In this document: in pieces, positions 1-9,480 of the stretch
Position numbering within the stretch: position 1 is the stretch's first letter
Layout: each line of letters starts with the position of its first letter
Assembly: GCA_036677805.1 (NCBI GenBank)
Contig: JAVBVS010000020.1
Coordinates: forward strand, 41,499-105,498
Length of the DNA stretch: 64,000 nt
Origin: SIG78 sp036677805
Lineage (GTDB): Bacteria; Verrucomicrobiota; Lentisphaeria; Victivallales; Victivallaceae
Direction of reading: 5' to 3'
The notes under the pieces: model-generated
Told to the model about the DNA's origin: nothing
Seen by the model: the letters and a program-made list of their open reading frames with translations, nothing else
The model's database searches: none
Position numbers and translations under genes: made by a program

Positions 1-373
1 GCCGCGCGGCGGTCAATCCGGCCAGCACCGCGGTCAAGGCGCCGAGCAGCGCCTGCACTCCGATCACCATCCAGACCGAGCCGCCGCCGAGAATGCGGCA
101 GCACGGCAGAAAGAACGCATAATAAAACGGCTGGTAATAAAACGGACCGGAAAAAGTCCCCTCCACGATGGACCGGGACAAATCCATGTAGGTGCGCAAA
201 TCGGTGGCCGGAGAAGGCTGAAAAATCGAACCGGCGAAACGCCCGGAGGCAATTTCCCCGGAGACGGCCAGCCGCCAAAGCAACGCCAGCAAAGCCGCGA
301 TCCACAAGCCGAAGCGAAAACGCCGCCCGGAATCAGAGCCGGGAACCGTCGCCTTGCCGTCGCGCTTTTTCAT
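1..373 (-). CDS. Membrane glycosyltransferase (GT39/ArnT-like), N-terminal part only
   Basis: The gene runs off the left edge of the window, so only about 124 N-terminal residues are visible. I start it at the ATG (complement of 371-373), which opens MKKRDGKATVPGSDSG. After a basic N-terminus comes a membrane segment (about residues 22-40). It is followed by a lumen-side pattern of a DLRTYMDLSRSIVEG stretch, a YYQPFYYAFF stretch and a second hydrophobic segment ending in LLGALTAVLAGL. This order (Asp followed by tyrosine-rich PFY motifs between TM1 and TM2) is typical of PMT/ArnT-like family 39 glycosyltransferases, which move lipid-linked sugars onto periplasmic acceptors. It lies 27 bases downstream of frr on the same strand and may be co-transcribed. 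With the C-terminus missing, the sugar and acceptor cannot be guessed. Confidence 0.55.
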   Translation of the reverse strand, partial: MKKRDGKATVPGSDSGRRFRFGLWIAALLALLWRLAVSGEIASGRFAGSIFQPSPATDLRTYMDLSRSIVEGTFSGPFYYQPFYYAFFLPCCRILGGGSVWMVIGVQALLGALTAVLAGLTAAR

Positions 374-400
374 CGCCGCCGTGCCGCGCTGCGCCACGGC

Positions 401-967
401 TCAGACCGTGAGCAGTTCCTGTTCCTTTTCGGCGGTGATCCGGTCCAGCAATTCAATGTGCCTGTCGGTCTTTTTCTGAATGTCGTCCAATGCCTTCTTG
501 AGTTCGTCTTCGGTGATCTCACCGGCCTTCTGCGCTTTTTTGGCGGCTTCATTGCCGTCGCGACGGGCATTGCGGACCGCGATCTTGGCTTCTTCGCAAC
601 GGGCCTTGACCTGCTTGACGAACGTTTTGCGGCGATCTTCGCTGAGTTCGGGAATCGGCAGCCGGATGATGCGGCCGTCGCTGTTGGGCATGATGCCGAT
701 ATTGGAGGCCTTGATCGCCTTTTCGACCGCCGCCACCGCCGAAACGTCCCACGGCTGGATGGTCAGCAGACGCGCTTCCGGCGTGGCGATCTGCGCCATG
801 TCACGCAGCCGGGTCTGAACGCCGTAATAATCGACCATCAGGCCCTCGACCAGCGCGGGAGAGGCTTTGCCGGTGCGGATCGCGCCGAGATCATGGCGCA
901 TGGAATGTTCGGATTTTTCCATATTTTCTTCGAGTTCCATCATGACCATATCGATGACATCCGACAT
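401..967 (-). CDS. frr: Ribosome recycling factor
   Basis: A 188-residue protein, close to the usual length of about 185, matching ribosome recycling factor over its whole length. RRF splits post-termination ribosomes together with EF-G in the cytoplasm. Recognisable parts are the N-terminal helix with RHDLGAIRTGKASPALVEGL, the hinge and beta domain (YYGVQTRLRDMAQIATPEARLLTIQPWD), the IPELSEDRRKTFVKQVK segment and the final long helix. The ORF could extend upstream to about 1030, but the ATG at 967 is preceded by an AGGAGG box nine bases away and gives the standard MSDVIDMV start. It is divergent from the YebC-family gene. Confidence 0.97.
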   Translation of the reverse strand: MSDVIDMVMMELEENMEKSEHSMRHDLGAIRTGKASPALVEGLMVDYYGVQTRLRDMAQIATPEARLLTIQPWDVSAVAAVEKAIKASNIGIMPNSDGRIIRLPIPELSEDRRKTFVKQVKARCEEAKIAVRNARRDGNEAAKKAQKAGEITEDELKKALDDIQKKTDRHIELLDRITAEKEQELLTV

Positions 968-1079
968 TTTACCACCCTCCTGATATAAACCATAGAAATT
1001 TTTCAGCCTGAACCTGCGGCAACCTGCCAAAATGTAACCGCAATTTCGGCAAAATGCAAATAACCAAGGGCTATTGCGC

Positions 1080-1108
1080 TTGAAAAAAAGCGCTTTCGGC
1101 GTTATTTT
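1080..1108 (+). promoter_or_regulatory. Candidate sigma-70 promoter of the YebC-family gene
   Basis: TTGAAA (1080-1085) and TATTTT (1103-1108) are 17 bases apart, 38 bases upstream of the start codon at 1146. The -10 is imperfect and the region is also AT-rich, so this is only a candidate. Confidence 0.4.
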
Positions 1109-1145
1109 ATAGGAAACTGGGAAATATCATCAACCGAGGTAGTCT

Positions 1146-1901
1146 ATGTCCGGACACAGCAAGTGGGCCAATATCAAACATAAAAAAGCGGCCGTCGACC
1201 GCAAGAAAGGCCGTATTTTCTCGCGCCTGGCGAAGGAAATCATGGTGGCCGCCAAGATGGGCGGCGGCGACATCGACTCCAATCCGCGGCTCCGGGCCGG
1301 CATCACCGCGGCCAAAGCGGTCAACATGCCCAACGCCAACATCGACCGCGCCATCAAAAAAGGCATCGGCGAACTTGGCGATGTGGTGTTTGAAGAAATT
1401 CAGTATGAAGGTTACGGTCCCGGCGGCGTGGCGCTCCTGATCGACTGCCTGACCGACAACCGCAACCGTTCCGCCAGCGAAGTCCGCACCGCGCTCGACC
1501 GCAACAACGGCAACCTCGCCAGCTCCGGCTCGGTGGCCTGGATGTTCAACCGCAAGTGCCATTTCCTGATCGAAGGCGCCAACGCCGATGAGGAAAAGCT
1601 CATGGATGTCGTGCTCGAAGCCGGCGCCGAAGATATCGACGTCGCCGACGAAGTGGCCGAAATCTGGGGCGCGCCCGATGCCTTCGAAGCCATTTCCAAG
1701 GCGCTCGAAGCCGCCGCCATCGCACCGTCGGAAGCGGCGGTCACCCGCCGGCCGGACAATGTGGTTGAAGTCAAGGACGTCAAGATCGCCGAACAGGTTC
1801 TGCGCCTGATCGACCGGCTGGAAGACCTCGACGACGTCCAGCAGGTCACCGCCAATTTCGAAATCGACGATGCCATCGCCGACCAGATTGAAGAAGAATA
1901 A
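1146..1901 (+). CDS. YebC/PmpR family DNA-binding or translation-regulatory protein
   Basis: A 251-residue protein of the YebC/PmpR (TACO1) family, clear from the N-terminal MSGHSKWANIKHKKAAVD signature and from YEGYGPGGVALLIDCLTDNRNR in the middle. Family members are cytoplasmic three-domain proteins. They have been described both as transcription regulators and as factors that ease translation of difficult peptide stretches. The sequence does not say which role applies here. The N-terminal helical domain is followed by two alpha/beta domains, and the length fits the family (240-250). The ATG follows a GAGGT box. It lies 47 bases upstream of eno, and the two may share a transcript. Confidence 0.95.
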   Translation: MSGHSKWANIKHKKAAVDRKKGRIFSRLAKEIMVAAKMGGGDIDSNPRLRAGITAAKAVNMPNANIDRAIKKGIGELGDVVFEEIQYEGYGPGGVALLIDCLTDNRNRSASEVRTALDRNNGNLASSGSVAWMFNRKCHFLIEGANADEEKLMDVVLEAGAEDIDVADEVAEIWGAPDAFEAISKALEAAAIAPSEAAVTRRPDNVVEVKDVKIAEQVLRLIDRLEDLDDVQQVTANFEIDDAIADQIEEE

Positions 1902-1948
1902 ATTTGCCAAGCAACGTTCAACCCAAAACGAAAAAGGAGTAACGAACG

Positions 1949-3223
<1,275 letters not shown>

Positions 3224-3251
3224 TCGCGATTCCAGTAATTGCGATGAATAC

Positions 3252-3288
3252 AAAAGTCCGTCCGGAGCTCTTCGGACGGACTTTTTTT
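3252..3288 (+). terminator. Rho-independent terminator after eno
   Basis: Perfect 13-base inverted repeat (3252-3264 with 3273-3285) around an 8-base loop, ending in a run of seven T (3282-3288). It lies just past the enolase stop codon. Confidence 0.93.
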
Positions 3289-3358
3289 CCAGCCTGACAG
3301 CGGCGCTCGGGCAATCGGGAAAGCGCCGCCGGAAAGTTCAACAGCCGGAGAATGCATC

Positions 3359-4549
3359 ATGAAAATTCGGAGATACCGTCTGCCGATCTGGCTGCTGGGC
3401 ATAGCAGGCCTGACGGCCGCGCCAACCATTGCCGCGGAGGAGGTACGCCTGTTGCTGCCCGAGGTAATCTATGCCGTTCCCGGGGTTGAAACGAACCTCT
3501 ATTACGATAATTTGATCACGGTGATCAATTCGAAAAACTACAGTTTCCGGGTGCGGTGCGCCAAAGGCCGGATGGACGAAGCCCGCTGGCGCTTCACCCC
3601 GGAAGCCGGGGATGTCGGCGAATATCCGCTGGAATTGTCCGTATCCGGACCGGATGGAGTGGCGGCCGAAGGCCGGACCAGAATCGTGGTTTCGCCGGCC
3701 GACGCCGGGCGGGACCGGGCGGTTCGGGTGCTGATGATCGGCGCAAGCCAGACCGCGGCTTCGGTCTATCCGCGCCGGGTCTTGGAATTGATGCGGGAAA
3801 GCGGCGTCGCCGACTTCCGGCTGCTGGGCACCAACGGGCCGGGATACCGTCCCGATCCCAAGGGCGAAGTCGCTCATGAAGGTTGGGGCGGCTGGGGCTG
3901 GGGCACGTTTTTCACCCGCTACGGCCGCGAAGAATCCGCCCGGAACGACGGTCTCCATCCGGTGCGGCAGCGCGAAGCCAACAGCCGGTTTCTCTTCCCC
4001 GGCCCGGACGGCAAAATTGAGTTCGATTTCGCGCGTTATTGCGAAAAATATGCCGACGGCCAGAAGCCGGATTTCGTGACCATCCTGCTCGGGATCAACG
4101 ATGTTTTCTTCGGCACCGACGAAACGATGCCGGAAATCATGAAAAATAAGGTGTTCGCCTATCTGGAACCGATGGTTGCGGCCATCCGCCGCGCCGCCCC
4201 GGACTGCGTGATCGGAATCGCGCTGCTGCCGCCGCCGGCCGCTTCGCAGGATGCGTTCGGTGCCAATTACGGCTGCCAGCAGACCCGTTATCAGGTACGG
4301 AAAAACCTCGACTGTTTCAACCGCGCCGTCACCGCCAAATGCCGGGAACTCCGGATCGACGTCATTCCGCTTCCGCCCAACCTTGATACCGTCAACGGAT
4401 TCCCGACCGTCAGCGAAGCGGCCAACGCCAATTGTCCGGAAACGGTCATCCGCCAGTCCAACGCGTTCCATCCGGCGGAACCCGGCTACCGACAGTTTGC
4501 CGACGTATTTTACGCCTGGCTGAAATACCGTTTGAACCGGAAACCGTGA
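3359..4549 (+). CDS. Secreted SGNH/GDSL-type hydrolase or esterase
   Basis: A 396-residue protein with a signal peptide (MKIRRYRLPIWLLGIAGLTAA, cut near residue 26). A beta-rich N-terminal region of about 100 residues precedes an SGNH hydrolase domain. The domain carries IGASQT with candidate nucleophile Ser130, a glycine/tryptophan-rich loop (HEGWGGWGWGTFF), LLGIND with Asn247 and NAFHPAEPGY with His371. The Asp normally three residues before that His is Asn368 here, so the triad is incomplete in the usual place. SGNH enzymes of this type usually deacylate polysaccharides. The ATG follows GGAGAATGCATC. The downstream GH36-like gene lies 73 bases away on the same strand, suggesting joint action on a decorated galactose-containing glycan (inference). 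Confidence 0.8.
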   Translation: MKIRRYRLPIWLLGIAGLTAAPTIAAEEVRLLLPEVIYAVPGVETNLYYDNLITVINSKNYSFRVRCAKGRMDEARWRFTPEAGDVGEYPLELSVSGPDGVAAEGRTRIVVSPADAGRDRAVRVLMIGASQTAASVYPRRVLELMRESGVADFRLLGTNGPGYRPDPKGEVAHEGWGGWGWGTFFTRYGREESARNDGLHPVRQREANSRFLFPGPDGKIEFDFARYCEKYADGQKPDFVTILLGINDVFFGTDETMPEIMKNKVFAYLEPMVAAIRRAAPDCVIGIALLPPPAASQDAFGANYGCQQTRYQVRKNLDCFNRAVTAKCRELRIDVIPLPPNLDTVNGFPTVSEAANANCPETVIRQSNAFHPAEPGYRQFADVFYAWLKYRLNRKP

Positions 4550-4622
4550 TCCTTGGCGGCAGGCCGGTTTGCCGGTGTCGCCCCGAACTCAAAATTATTT
4601 TCGCAAAATACGGAGCGAAGTG

Positions 4623-6593
4623 ATGAAATTCAACGACCGGGACATCCATGTCGAATGGCATGACGGCATCCTGACACTGGAGAACGCGAGCATCCGGCGC
4701 CGGATCGATTGGCGTTGCGGTATGCCGCGCACCATCGAATTCGGTCCGCCGGGAATCAATCTGCACCGGGCGGATGAAGTATTCGACCTGGCCCTGGCCG
4801 GTTTTCCGGCGCCGGGCGTTCCGGAAAGCAAAACCGACTATCATACCGGCGCGGTCCGGGTGGAAAAGCTGCCGCCGCGGGACGGCGACGGCGTGAAGGT
4901 GACGGTCGCAAGCATCGAAACAATCCGCCGCCTCCGGTTGCGCGTCGCCTACATTCTTTATCCCGGACTGCCGGTAATCGCCTGCGAAGCCGAATGGCAA
5001 TCGGGAGTGACGCCCATGCTGTTCTGGGCGCGGCGGCACGATGAGGCGTTCAATCGAAGACGCGGTTTCACGGACCTCCATACCGTGACCGACCGTCTGC
5101 GTTTGCCGGATTTTCGCATCACTGAAAGCGTGGAGTTCCGGATGCGCACCGACTACAACGACGAGCCGGTGTTGCGTCACGAATACGACGGCCGGGGCGG
5201 CGCGGTCGGCAATATTCTCTTCGCGCGCGACCGGGCCGGACAGGAATTCTTCTGTCTTCAGGAAGCGCCGCCTTCGGAAGAGCGGCGCGATCACGAAGCA
5301 TACGATTTTCTGATCGGCGGCAACGGCGAAATCGCGTCACTCGGCAGCGGCATCAATCCCGAAGACATCGTGCCGGACGCCCTGCTGCACACCAACCGGG
5401 CGGTGATGGGCATCGCCGCAAACGGCGGCGCGCAGGCATTGATCCGGCGTTACCTCGCCGCCCGCCAGCCGGTTGCCGGCGTCATCGGCGGTAGGATCAC
5501 GGTCAATCCATGGGGGTGCGGATGTTTCCCGCGTCTGGTCAACACCGCCTTTCTGCAATCGGAAATCGCCGCCGCGGCCGCGCTTCACGCAGACAGCTAT
5601 CAGATTGACGACGGGTATCAGACCGGCAACGGCTTGGCCGAAATGGCGGTCCACAACCGTGTCCTCGACAGCGCCTACTGGCAGTGGCATCCGCAACAGC
5701 TGCCGGACGGACTGACGCCGCTGGCGGAACAGGCGCAATCATGCGCCATTGCATTGTCGCTGTGGTTTGCCCCCTCGGCCAACCGCGAATACCGCGATTG
5801 GCGCGAATCGGCCGATTTCCTGCTCGACTGCCACCGTCGTTACGGCATCGACTGTTTCAAACTCGACGCGGTGGTGCTCTCAAGCTATCTTGCCGAAAAA
5901 AATTTCGCGCGGCTGCTGGAGACATTGCACGAGGAGTCGGGCGGCAAAGTCACGGTCAATCTCGACGTGACCAACGGTCTCCGCGGCGGGGTGTTCAAGT
6001 TCGGCGAATATGGTTCGATCTTTCTTGAAAACCGCTACGTCTGCCACCGCTGGCCGCAGCATCTCTACCATCCCGGCAATACCCTCGACAACCTCTGGAA
6101 TCTGGCCCACTTCTGCCGCATCCAGAGCCTTCAGGTCGAAATTCCCAGCCCGGATGACTGCCACGAAGAGGGTTACCGGGAGCGCAATCTGCCTTTGCCG
6201 ACCGCTTACCCGGTCGAATACTGGGCGATGGTCGCGCTGATGGCCAGTCCGCTGCTGTGGTTCGCGCCTTCCCGGCTGAGCGCCGAGACCGCCGCGCGCC
6301 TGACCGAAGTCATTACGGTCATGCGCCGTCACCGCGAACAATGGCGCGGCGCTCTGATCGCTCCGGTCGGCAGCCGTCCCGACGGCCGGGTCATCACCGG
6401 ATTTCATGCCGACAGCGGGTACCTTCTGGTTTTCCGCGAACTGGAAGCGCCGGAGCAGGCAAAGCTTGCGCTGCCGGAATTCGCCGCCGCCGAATTGCTG
6501 TACGGCACCGGCGAAGCGAAGCTGACCGCCGACGGCACCGTCATGCTGGCGCAGCCCGGTACCGCAGCTTTGTTCCGGCTGACTTCCCACTGA
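4623..6593 (+). CDS. GH36-like alpha-galactosidase-family glycoside hydrolase
   Basis: A 656-residue protein without an obvious signal peptide, hence probably cytoplasmic. I use the ATG at 4623, preceded by GGAGCGAAG, rather than the longer open frame from 4569. A beta-sandwich N-terminal half precedes a TIM barrel with QIDDGYQTG (residues 327-335) and CFKLDAVVL, in which Asp415 is the likely nucleophile. These are clan GH-D features, as in family 36 and 31 alpha-galactosidases. A C-terminal beta domain (from about residue 590) ends the protein. The barrel after the nucleophile (VNLDVTNGLRGGVFKFGEYG) departs from characterised enzymes, so substrate specificity is open. The gene ends before a bidirectional terminator shared with the convergent GH65 gene. 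Confidence 0.75.
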   Translation: MKFNDRDIHVEWHDGILTLENASIRRRIDWRCGMPRTIEFGPPGINLHRADEVFDLALAGFPAPGVPESKTDYHTGAVRVEKLPPRDGDGVKVTVASIETIRRLRLRVAYILYPGLPVIACEAEWQSGVTPMLFWARRHDEAFNRRRGFTDLHTVTDRLRLPDFRITESVEFRMRTDYNDEPVLRHEYDGRGGAVGNILFARDRAGQEFFCLQEAPPSEERRDHEAYDFLIGGNGEIASLGSGINPEDIVPDALLHTNRAVMGIAANGGAQALIRRYLAARQPVAGVIGGRITVNPWGCGCFPRLVNTAFLQSEIAAAAALHADSYQIDDGYQTGNGLAEMAVHNRVLDSAYWQWHPQQLPDGLTPLAEQAQSCAIALSLWFAPSANREYRDWRESADFLLDCHRRYGIDCFKLDAVVLSSYLAEKNFARLLETLHEESGGKVTVNLDVTNGLRGGVFKFGEYGSIFLENRYVCHRWPQHLYHPGNTLDNLWNLAHFCRIQSLQVEIPSPDDCHEEGYRERNLPLPTAYPVEYWAMVALMASPLLWFAPSRLSAETAARLTEVITVMRRHREQWRGALIAPVGSRPDGRVITGFHADSGYLLVFRELEAPEQAKLALPEFAAAELLYGTGEAKLTADGTVMLAQPGTAALFRLTSH

Positions 6594-6611
6594 GTTTTTC
6601 TTCTCGTCCCG

Positions 6612-6657
6612 CCAAATTCTCTGCCGGAAATTTTATTCCGGCAGAGAATTTGGTTTT
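6612..6657. terminator. Bidirectional terminator between convergent GH36-like and GH65-like genes
   Basis: Perfect 18-base inverted repeat (6612-6629 with 6636-6653) with a 6-base AT loop. T-rich sequence follows on the plus side. The right part overlaps the stop codon of the convergent GH65 gene (6656-6658). Confidence 0.85.
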
Positions 6658-8731
6658 ACCGGTTGATCCGGCGCACGGTTCCCGCTTCGTAATGAAGGTC
6701 GAAACTGCGGCCATCATGCCAGACGCCTTTAAACTTCATCCACGGAACGGCAGAGGGCAGATGATTGGCCGCCGCCAGATCGTCTTGATGAATGCGAAGC
6801 CCGCCCCACCCCATCATCACCAGCTGCAACATTCCGCCCAGTCCGGTCAGCAATGAAATCGTTTCATTGAACGGACTTTCGCTTACCATCAGAAAATCGC
6901 CGCGGATATGTCCGAGCAGATCGAGAAACATGCGCCAGCTCGATTCCGCATCGTTCAACTCGCAATCGATCACGCCGTCGATCGCCGATCCCATCATGAT
7001 TTTTTCCGTTTCATAACGAGTGCGATAATAGTCAACGGTATTGCGTTTAACCGCAGGCTCAAGCGGCATCTCCCAAGGGTAGATTATCAGCGTGGCGTCA
7101 GCCTGCTTGATAACAGCGCCATTGTAACCGTCATACTCGATTATACGCTGTTCAGCCACATTAAACGGAATCCAGAGCTTGGCCGCCACCTCCTGCCAGC
7201 GCGGATCGACCGGGCGCTTCAACAACGTCTGTACCCGAACCGCCAATTCAAGGGTGGCTTTGGCGCCATAATTGGTCAATGCATTATTGTCCTGCACTTC
7301 GGCGAATTCATCGGCGCAGCAGACCTGCTGGATTTCATAACGATCGAACGTAGTATTGTAAACACTACGCGACACCCAGAAATCGGCATTTTCCACGATA
7401 ATCGGTGCGCCCTGTTTCTCCAGAAAATCCTGATCGCCGGTGACCAGAAAATATTGCCACTGGGTCAATGCCACATCGGAATTGATGTGATGTTGCACAC
7501 TGTAGACCAACCCCGGAATGGTTTCATCGCCGAATTCCGCACCTTCCCAGGCGAATTGCGCGCCCGCCATGCCGTGGGCGGCGGCATTGCGCCGCGCTCC
7601 CGGCAAAGTACGGAAGCGGTAATCGACATAATTGCGCGCCAATTCCGGCTGCAAAAGCAAAATGGCAGGGTAAGTCCAGAGTTCGCCATCGTAAAAGAGA
7701 TGGCCGCCCCAGGCATTGCCGGTCAATCCGGTCGGACCGGGAGGATTGCCGACGCCTTCGCCCAGATTGGCATAGAGCTGATACAGCGCATTCCGCACCA
7801 ACATCTGAACCCCGGCATGGCCGGCCTCGATATCGTGCTCCCACAATTTCGCCCAGGCAGCCTCATGCATGGATCGTACCTGGTCGGGGTGCGCCATACT
7901 TCCCGCCACCAGCGTTGCCGCCGCATGGATCGGGTCCTCGGCCTGACCGTCGGCAAAGAGCGCTCCGAATTTGCGGAAGAAATAAGTTCTGCCTGATTCG
8001 CCAATGATATCCACCCGCCGCTCGAAGCCGCCGGAAGTTAACACCACATCGCCGGAAACCGGCTGCCCGTCAAGGCTCAGCATGGTCGCCGCCGCCAGCA
8101 GCCGCCCCCGGGCTCCCGCACGGACATAGGCGACTTTGACCCCATCACCCGGCCGACGCAGGAAATACGCCATCGGCTCAACCATCGGCATGAAAGTTCC
8201 GTCAACCCGATCGATGACGGTATAGTGCGCGTTGGTCGTCGGCGTGATCGCCAATTCAACACAGCCAAGATTTTTCCGATGACGCGCCAGATAAATCCTG
8301 AATTCGATGTGAAGCACACCATTCCAATGCACCCAGTCGCAAACCGTCTCCACCGTGGCAGTTCGCCAGTCAAGAGTCTGACGGTAATTGAGCAGGGCCC
8401 CGCTGTCGCGCCGGAATACCGAACGTCCGTGCCGAAGTTCCAATCCCATGAAATTGAAGACCGGCAGCAACGAATCGACATCCCAGACGCCATACATCTG
8501 GGTTCCACCCGGTGCAACCTTCACTCCGGCAAACGTCGGGTAAACCGACGGTTGCCCCTCCACCGGAATTCGCATGCCGATCAATCCGTTGCCTATAAAA
8601 GCATCGCGCCTCCCGGGACTGCCGACATCCCGGGAAGTCCTGGTCCAACCATCCGAATCGCACCGGTTGAATTCCGATTCGGTCAACGTCCCGAGAACTT
8701 CACGCGCCGCTTTGTGCATGTCTCCCACCAT
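6656..8731 (-). CDS. GH65-like glycoside hydrolase or phosphorylase
   Basis: A 691-residue protein resembling family 65 (acid trehalase, maltose/kojibiose phosphorylase, collagen glucosidase). The N-terminal beta-sandwich ends near residue 290. The (alpha/alpha)6 barrel contains YDGELWTYPAILLLQPELARNYVDYR, GAQFAWEGAEFGDE, HINSDVALTQWQYFLVTGD and CCADEFAEVQDNNALTNYGA. Glu475 in ADEF is the expected general acid. The CADEF..V.DNN..TN pattern is closest to hydrolytic members (PGGHG and trehalase type). No signal peptide is visible. The start at 8731 (MVGDMHKAAREV) gives 16 bases to the pseudopilin stop and a TGAGG box. Longer starts would run into that gene. It is the last gene of the minus-strand operon. 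Confidence 0.78.
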   Translation of the reverse strand: MVGDMHKAAREVLGTLTESEFNRCDSDGWTRTSRDVGSPGRRDAFIGNGLIGMRIPVEGQPSVYPTFAGVKVAPGGTQMYGVWDVDSLLPVFNFMGLELRHGRSVFRRDSGALLNYRQTLDWRTATVETVCDWVHWNGVLHIEFRIYLARHRKNLGCVELAITPTTNAHYTVIDRVDGTFMPMVEPMAYFLRRPGDGVKVAYVRAGARGRLLAAATMLSLDGQPVSGDVVLTSGGFERRVDIIGESGRTYFFRKFGALFADGQAEDPIHAAATLVAGSMAHPDQVRSMHEAAWAKLWEHDIEAGHAGVQMLVRNALYQLYANLGEGVGNPPGPTGLTGNAWGGHLFYDGELWTYPAILLLQPELARNYVDYRFRTLPGARRNAAAHGMAGAQFAWEGAEFGDETIPGLVYSVQHHINSDVALTQWQYFLVTGDQDFLEKQGAPIIVENADFWVSRSVYNTTFDRYEIQQVCCADEFAEVQDNNALTNYGAKATLELAVRVQTLLKRPVDPRWQEVAAKLWIPFNVAEQRIIEYDGYNGAVIKQADATLIIYPWEMPLEPAVKRNTVDYYRTRYETEKIMMGSAIDGVIDCELNDAESSWRMFLDLLGHIRGDFLMVSESPFNETISLLTGLGGMLQLVMMGWGGLRIHQDDLAAANHLPSAVPWMKFKGVWHDGRSFDLHYEAGTVRRINR

Positions 8732-8747
8732 TTTGATTCGAGCCTCA

Positions 8748-9464
8748 TTAATTATTATCGAAAAGATCCATATCGGGTTTCCAAGTGGTGCTATGGGCAA
8801 CCACATTGCTTTTGCTTACACTCTTGACCGCGCCGCCGAGATTGAGCGCGTTGACCGAGTCCGGATGGTTGAACGCCAATGTCCCCCCGGCCTCTGTCGT
8901 TGCGTAAGTCGTCGGAGCGATATCAAAGTAGTAGTGCAGATTGGGCGCGTCGCGCCCGATGCGGGCCCGTTCCGGATAGGCGGTCATGCCGACATTGCCG
9001 GCGGCGGCCTTCTGCCAGTACTGGGTGCGGTAACTGATTTCGCCGCGACTGGAACTGTTGAGTTTGTAATTGACGGCATCGCTCGGACAGTGAAAATGTT
9101 TTTCCAGCACCGCCAGCCGTTCGGTCTGAGAAGCCAGTCCCGTACCGACATTGACCGCACCCTCTGTGGTCAGGCAACCGGTATTGAAGAGCATGACCGG
9201 AAAACAATCCTGCGACCCGACGCCGTTGGTAGTACTGTAGAATTTCTCCCCCGCCGTACCGCCGTCGCCGGAAAACGGCAGCCAGTCATCCGAAATATCG
9301 GCGTACAGGAATACCGCCAGGCCAACGCCTTTCATTTTGTTGACACAACTCGTACTACGCGCCCGTTCCCGCGCCGCCGACAGGGCCGGAAGCAGCATGG
9401 CGGCCAGAATGGCGATGATGGCGATCACAACCAGGAGTTCAATCAATGTAAATGACTTTTTCAT
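8748..9464 (-). CDS. DUF1559-type pseudopilin (prepilin-like protein)
   Basis: A 238-residue protein starting MKKSFTLIELLVVIAIIAIL, a class III/prepilin leader cleaved between the basic part and F/TLIE, followed by a long hydrophobic helix. The rest is the globular domain typical of DUF1559 proteins of the Planctomycetes-Verrucomicrobia-Chlamydiae group. It has CPSD (a cysteine motif) and, near the end, NHPDSVNALNLGGAV where family members carry H-X9-DG; here the DG is GG. The ATG follows GAAGGACGATTGTT. It sits between the TIM-barrel protein and GH65 with 16-base gaps, so it is translated as part of the operon. A role in export or display of hydrolases has been proposed for such proteins but is unproven. 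Confidence 0.9.
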   Translation of the reverse strand: MKKSFTLIELLVVIAIIAILAAMLLPALSAARERARSTSCVNKMKGVGLAVFLYADISDDWLPFSGDGGTAGEKFYSTTNGVGSQDCFPVMLFNTGCLTTEGAVNVGTGLASQTERLAVLEKHFHCPSDAVNYKLNSSSRGEISYRTQYWQKAAAGNVGMTAYPERARIGRDAPNLHYYFDIAPTTYATTEAGGTLAFNHPDSVNALNLGGAVKSVSKSNVVAHSTTWKPDMDLFDNN

Positions 9465-9480
9465 AACAATCGTCCTTCGA

